Shown here: piece after piece, positions 60,348-64,000 of the stretch
How positions within the stretch are numbered: the stretch's first letter is position 1
Layout of the letters: the number at the start of each line of letters is the position of its first letter
Assembly (NCBI GenBank): GCA_045595165.1
Contig: JAZNZY010000019.1
Coordinates: 98,620 to 162,619, forward strand
DNA from: SFLA01 sp045595165
Lineage (GTDB): Bacteria; Bacillota; Clostridia; Oscillospirales; CAG-382
DNA: 64,000 nt
Direction of reading: 5' to 3'
Position numbers and translations under genes: made by a program
The notes under the pieces: model-generated
Told to the model about the DNA's origin: nothing
The model's database searches: none
The model's input: the letters and a program-made list of their open reading frames with translations, nothing else

Positions 60348-60716
60348 TTAATCGGGTTGCTTTGTGCTTTCTTGCATTAACTGTACAAGCATTTTTTTGA
60401 GTTTGGCATTGGCGGGTGATGTTGGGTCAAAGCAGAACTCTATGAAGTCGTTGATGCTTGCATCAGAGGGTAAGGAGGGGCTACTCTGTTCGTACAGATG
60501 TCCCTTGGGATCGTCGGTTCTACCAAAGATATAGTCCAAAGATACCTCAAAAGTTTCTGCGTACCAAAACAGCTTGTCCAAGGACACATCCACAAGACCT
60601 TGCTCATATCTGCCGATGGTCGCCTGAGTGGAACCGCACATTTCTGCAATCTGATGCTGAGAATAGCGGTTTTCTACACGGAGCTCTCTCAGCCTCTTAC
60701 CAATAATTTTCGTCAT
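60348..60716 (-). CDS. XRE-family repressor-like HTH protein
   Basis: 122 residues: an N-terminal Cro/CI HTH (residues about 6-62, LRELRVENRYSQHQIAEMCGSTQATIGRYEQG) and a short C-terminal helical tail for dimerisation. It is the first gene of the minus-strand island operon with the SWIM and recombinase genes and is probably their repressor. Its promoter is exact consensus, and the spacer holds the imperfect palindrome CACCTATTATGTG, a possible autoregulatory site. Confidence 0.85.
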   Translation of the reverse strand: MTKIIGKRLRELRVENRYSQHQIAEMCGSTQATIGRYEQGLVDVSLDKLFWYAETFEVSLDYIFGRTDDPKGHLYEQSSPSLPSDASINDFIEFCFDPTSPANAKLKKMLVQLMQESTKQPD

Positions 60717-60745
60717 TAAAACACACCTCGCTTTTTAATATATAC

Positions 60746-60774
60746 ATTATAACACATAATAGGTGTATTGTCAA
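60746..60774 (-). promoter_or_regulatory. Consensus promoter of the island operon
   Basis: Minus-strand exact TTGACA, 17-bp spacer, exact TATAAT. CACCTATTATGTG inside the spacer is an imperfect inverted repeat. Confidence 0.85.
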
Positions 60775-60947
60775 TACAAATAAAGATTACGCACTCATAA
60801 ACTGTGTAAAATATTCGTGACGAAAATTAGTTGCTATATAATCATAATTTTCTTGAAAAGAGCCTAAAATGCAATCCATATTGTACCTGATAAGAAATTT
60901 TACACAACTATAAGGTAAAATATTTTTAATTCAGGAGGTAATGGAAT

Positions 60948-61554
60948 ATGGGAAAGGTTTACGGTTATGTGCGTGTATCTAGCACCGATCAGAATGAAGA
61001 TCGTCAGCTAATTGCTTTAAGCGAGGTAGGAGTTGCTGACGAAAATATTTATATTGATAAGCAATCGGGAAAGGATTTTGAACGTCCGCAGTACAAACGG
61101 ATGATTAAAAAGCTGAAGTCTGGTGATTTACTTTACATACTAAGCATCGACCGGCTTGGACGCAACTATGAGGATATACAAAAGCAGTGGCGGGTGCTTA
61201 CAAAAGATATCGGTTTGGATATATGTGTTATTGATATGCCGTTGCTTGACACCCGCAATGGTAAAGACCTTATGGGAACGTTTATTGCCGATCTTGTGTT
61301 GCAGATTCTATCTTTTGTGGCGCAGAGCGAGCGTGAGAATATAAAAAGCGGCAAGCACAAGGCATTGCCGCCGCAAAGGCCAAGGGTGTTAGATTTGGTA
61401 GGCCGGAGCTCCCTACGCCCGAAGGCTTCGATAAGTATTTGGCAGAATGGGATCAGGAGAGATTACAACCGCAGATATTCTAAAACTAACCGATCTAAGC
61501 AAGTCCACCTTCTACAGAAAGGTCCGGGAGTATAACTTGATAAAAAAGCAGTAG
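60948..61554 (+). pseudogene. Resolvase/invertase-family recombinase, broken by two frameshifts
   Basis: The first 133 codons give an intact resolvase catalytic domain (YGYVRVSSTDQNEDRQL with Ser9/10; SIDRLGRNYEDI; QSEREN). At about 61345 one base is missing; reading in the next frame gives GIAAAKAKGVRFGRPELP, the normal linker. At about 61482 a second single-base loss occurs, after which KLTDLSKSTFYRKVREYNL, the normal C-terminal HTH, ends at TAG 61554. The uncorrected ORF runs to 61535 with an aberrant tail. The catalytic domain could still be made, but DNA binding should be lost. Confidence 0.82.
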
Positions 61555-61557
61555 CTC

Positions 61558-61575
61558 CAAAAGGTACACCTTTTG
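61558..61575. promoter_or_regulatory. Inverted repeat, copy 1 (CAAAAGGT-type)
   Basis: CAAAAGGTACACCTTTTG, a perfect 8-bp inverted repeat around AC. A near copy lies at 61695-61712, on the other side of the NRPS promoter. Confidence 0.6.
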
Positions 61576-61645
61576 AGAATATCCGCTATAATTACACAAA
61601 AATCGTTATTGCTCGGCTAATGATTCAAAAGATCGTCCAAAAGCA

Positions 61646-61674
61646 TTGAAAATTAACATTAATTGTAGTATAAT
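61646..61674 (+). promoter_or_regulatory. Promoter of the NRPS gene
   Basis: TTGAAA, 17-bp spacer, exact TATAAT. Two copies of a CAAAAGGT palindrome flank it (61558 and 61695). Confidence 0.8.
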
Positions 61675-61694
61675 ATAATATGAGTTAATAGTTC

Positions 61695-61712
61695 CAAAAG
61701 GTGTACTTTTTG
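61695..61712. promoter_or_regulatory. Inverted repeat, copy 2 (candidate operator)
   Basis: CAAAAGGTGTACTTTTTG, the same palindrome with two differences, situated just downstream of the expected transcription start of the NRPS gene. It is placed to block transcription if bound by a regulator. Confidence 0.6.
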
Positions 61713-61743
61713 ACAAACGTCTTGAAATAGAGGGGTATTACAA

Positions 61744-64000
61744 GTGAATCTCACAAAACCACAAAAATTAGTATATGAAATGGAGAAGTTCGCCGGTGGA
61801 GCAATTTCTGTTATCTGTGGCAGCATGCTCGTATCTGGAAATAAAAACTTGTCCGAGATAAAGAAAATAGTTAATGAGCTTTATCGGCTTAATACTGCGT
61901 TGCGTATTCGCGTTGTCGAGACCGATAGCGAGGCTTCGCAAACGCTGTGCGATTATACTGAGCAAGATTTTAATGTGCTTTGCTTTGACACTAAGGCAGA
62001 GCTGGATTCTTATGCTGAAAATTATGCAAAGAAACCGCTTGACCTCTACGGCAATCTTTGTGAAATCAATATTGTTACACTACCTAAGCAATACGGTTTG
62101 TTGATTAAACTGCACCATATTATCGGTGATGCTTGGTCTTTGTCACTTCTTGGTACACAGTTTAATAAACTGATGAATGGCGAAGAGGTGGAATCATATT
62201 CCTATGCCGATTATGTCGAGAGCGAAAATGCTTATATTCAGAGCAAACGTTATGAAAAGGACAAGGCGTTCTTTGTTGAACAGTTTAAGAAGTGTGATGA
62301 AGTAACTTATCTTAGCGAAAAGCAAAGCCACTCTCTTAATGCTTGCCGCAAGACCTTTGTTGTTGGTAGGGAGCAGACAAGCATTATTAACACCTATGCA
62401 CAGCAAAAGGGCACTTCTGCCTTTATGCTGTTTACTGCGGCACTTGCAACCTATATAAATCGTGTCAAGATGAACGCCGAAAAGTTTTATATTGGCACAG
62501 CGGTACTTAACCGTAGCGGTGTGAAAGAAAATAATACGGTTGGTATGTTTGTCAATACTGCACCGATGCTAATTGAACTGGACAATTTCAAAACCTTCGC
62601 TGAAAATCTTTCCGCTATCGAAAATACAGCTTTTTCAATTTTTCGTCACCAAAAGTTTAATTACAGCGATATGCTGTCTGCGGTCCGCAAGGAGTATAAC
62701 TTCTCTGAAAAGCTGTACGATGTTATGCTTAGTTATCAAAACGCAGCAATTACCGGCGGCGATTGTGAAACCACATGGTATCACTGCGGCATGCAGAATG
62801 AGAGTTTGCAAATCCACATTGATGACCGGGACCGGGAAGGTGTCTTCCGCATTCACTATGATTATCAGACAGATAAATATACGGTGCAGGAAATTGAGGC
62901 TCTGCATAACCATCTGATGACCCTGCTGCAGGATGCCATTGAGAACGACACCAAAAAACTTTACGAGTTGGAGCTTCTGCCCGCAGAAGAAAAGCAAAAG
63001 GTCCTTTTTGACTTTAACGACACTGCAATGGACTATCCCAGGGATAAGTGCGTCCACCAATTGTTTGAAGAACAGGTAGCTAAAACACCTGATAAGATTG
63101 CGTTGTTTGCCTGCGATAAGACTCTGACTTATGCCGAACTGAACGATAACGCAAATCGTATCGCTCATTCATTAATTGCAAAGGGCGTGCATTCTGGGGA
63201 TATTGTGGCCTTTGCCTTGTCTCGAAAGAGTCATCTGATTTCTGCAATTCTTGGTATCTTAAAGGCTGGTGCGGTGTTCCTGCCTATTGACCCAAACTAT
63301 CCTCTGGATCGCATTAACTATATGCACGGAGACAGCTGCGCAAAAGTTTTCATCTCCGAAAGTAAGATTGGAGAACTGCTGAAGTGTGAGAATACAGCAA
63401 ATCCCTGTGTGGCAATATCTGCTGAGGATTTGTGTTATTGTGTCTACACATCCGGATCTACCGGAAATCCCAAGGGTGCACTGATTTGTCACAGAAATAT
63501 GGTGAATTTCTGTAATAATACCCCTACCAACAACCTGCAGCATTACATTGCACAGAATTGTTCTTCTGTTCTTGCCTGCGGATCAATTACATTTGACATT
63601 TCCAACTTTGAGATTCTTCTGTCTCTTTTGTTGGGCAAGACTGTTGTATTGGCAGACGAACAGGAAGTCTCTAATGCCAATCTGTTAGCAAAACTTATTC
63701 ATAGCCACAGCATCGACTGTATTCACTGCACACCTACAAAACTGCATGCGTATTTGGATAACGCAGAGTTTGCATCTGCTTTTACCGATGTGAAATGCGT
63801 TATGGTAGGCGGTGAGCAACTGACAGACGATATTTGCGAAGCGATTCACAATAATAGCAATTCAGCGATTTTCAACGGTTACGGTCCTACAGAGGCTACT
63901 ATCAGCTGTACCATGCAGGTTATCACAGATACTTCTGACATCACCATCGGAATCCCTGCTGCCAATGTCTCAGTCTGCACCATAGACAGAGACCTCCGGC
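61744..64000 (+). CDS. Nonribosomal peptide synthetase, 3' end outside window
   Basis: A GTG start eight bases after GAGGGG opens a frame that is uninterrupted to the right edge (752 codons). Residues about 1-420 form a condensation domain with HHIIGDAWS (His124-125; Ala replaces the usual Gly). Residues about 450 onward are an adenylation domain: TYAELNDNANRIA (A1), LKAGAVFLPIDPNYP (A2), YTSGSTGNPKG (A3, near 568), FDIS (A4) and NGYGPTEATI (A5, near 711). It would activate and join an amino acid to a donor supplied by another module; hand-read pocket residues match no code I know well enough to assign. Starting with a condensation domain suggests lipo-initiation or an upstream partner. Its location beside recombinase genes implies recent acquisition. 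Confidence 0.92.
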   Translation, partial: MNLTKPQKLVYEMEKFAGGAISVICGSMLVSGNKNLSEIKKIVNELYRLNTALRIRVVETDSEASQTLCDYTEQDFNVLCFDTKAELDSYAENYAKKPLDLYGNLCEINIVTLPKQYGLLIKLHHIIGDAWSLSLLGTQFNKLMNGEEVESYSYADYVESENAYIQSKRYEKDKAFFVEQFKKCDEVTYLSEKQSHSLNACRKTFVVGREQTSIINTYAQQKGTSAFMLFTAALATYINRVKMNAEKFYIGTAVLNRSGVKENNTVGMFVNTAPMLIELDNFKTFAENLSAIENTAFSIFRHQKFNYSDMLSAVRKEYNFSEKLYDVMLSYQNAAITGGDCETTWYHCGMQNESLQIHIDDRDREGVFRIHYDYQTDKYTVQEIEALHNHLMTLLQDAIENDTKKLYELELLPAEEKQKVLFDFNDTAMDYPRDKCVHQLFEEQVAKTPDKIALFACDKTLTYAELNDNANRIAHSLIAKGVHSGDIVAFALSRKSHLISAILGILKAGAVFLPIDPNYPLDRINYMHGDSCAKVFISESKIGELLKCENTANPCVAISAEDLCYCVYTSGSTGNPKGALICHRNMVNFCNNTPTNNLQHYIAQNCSSVLACGSITFDISNFEILLSLLLGKTVVLADEQEVSNANLLAKLIHSHSIDCIHCTPTKLHAYLDNAEFASAFTDVKCVMVGGEQLTDDICEAIHNNSNSAIFNGYGPTEATISCTMQVITDTSDITIGIPAANVSVCTIDRDLR

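Noticed and set aside
61874..63543. Short frames on both strands near the right edge
   Set aside because: All overlap the uninterrupted NRPS frame that starts at 61744 and leaves the window without a stop.

Overview
The window looks like a chromosome segment of an anaerobic Clostridia-class Firmicute, probably an uncultured gut or rumen Oscillospirales/Lachnospirales-like organism. The evidence is the mix of families: a SipW-type exported protein, DUF4364, YitT, single-chain iron-sulfur L-serine dehydratase, a CotH-dockerin protein, Rnf-like genes, formate-THF ligase, and strong AGGAGG-type ribosome sites with TTGACA-17-TATAAT promoters. No species can be named from sequence alone.

Layout. 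1-4.7 kb: the 3' part of a giant repeat-rich surface protein followed by a SipW-dependent (TasA-like) exported protein. 4.7-13 kb (minus strand): YitT permease, SGNH hydrolase, L-serine dehydratase, two Cys-rich small proteins, rRNA methyltransferase RlmD and a reduced, divergent Rnf-like set (rnfC, rnfD, RnfA/E-like). 13-17.7 kb (plus): DUF4364 regulator-like protein, endonuclease III, a sugar-type solute-binding lipoprotein and a CotH/dockerin lipoprotein. 17.7-23 kb: a minus-strand cassette of two very small membrane proteins plus a PstS-like binding protein, tRNA-Val(GAC), a second SGNH protein, Mrp-type P-loop protein and DUF378. 23-26.8 kb: trmB, murE, a YfbR-like nucleotidase and a TIM-barrel epimerase. 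26.8-40.9 kb: a ten-gene minus-strand purine operon purE-F-M-N-O-B-H-D-L-fhs behind a ZTP riboswitch; AICAR transformylase and a PurO-type IMP cyclohydrolase are separate proteins, while purC and purK are absent here. 41.1-46 kb: a complete branched-chain amino-acid ABC transporter (livJ-H-M-G-F). 46-58 kb: M20 amidohydrolase, an HTH protein with a small partner, lysA, a HAD phosphatase, a gene-free 0.87-kb stretch holding a candidate structured RNA, three poorly characterised plus-strand genes, and an M13 metallopeptidase.

58.1 kb to the right edge is a mobile island: direct repeats and a tRNA 3'-end remnant, a large serine recombinase, SWIM and HTH proteins, a resolvase broken by two frameshifts, and the start of a nonribosomal peptide synthetase (condensation plus adenylation domains) that runs off the window.

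The strongest unexplained signals are in the intergenic DNA. (1) Tandem arrays of short perfect hairpins joined by constant linkers (GTGAAGTT, ATATCAC or TATGGAATC families); three of the arrays begin exactly at a TAA stop codon. (2) A dispersed GGGGTCCCCG...GGGGTGATT palindromic element present in at least seven places, several directly abutting stop codons and one inside the purine operon. (3) A roughly 475-nt gene-free locus with its own good promoter, a strong closing hairpin and many internal complementary segments (52.1-52.6 kb).
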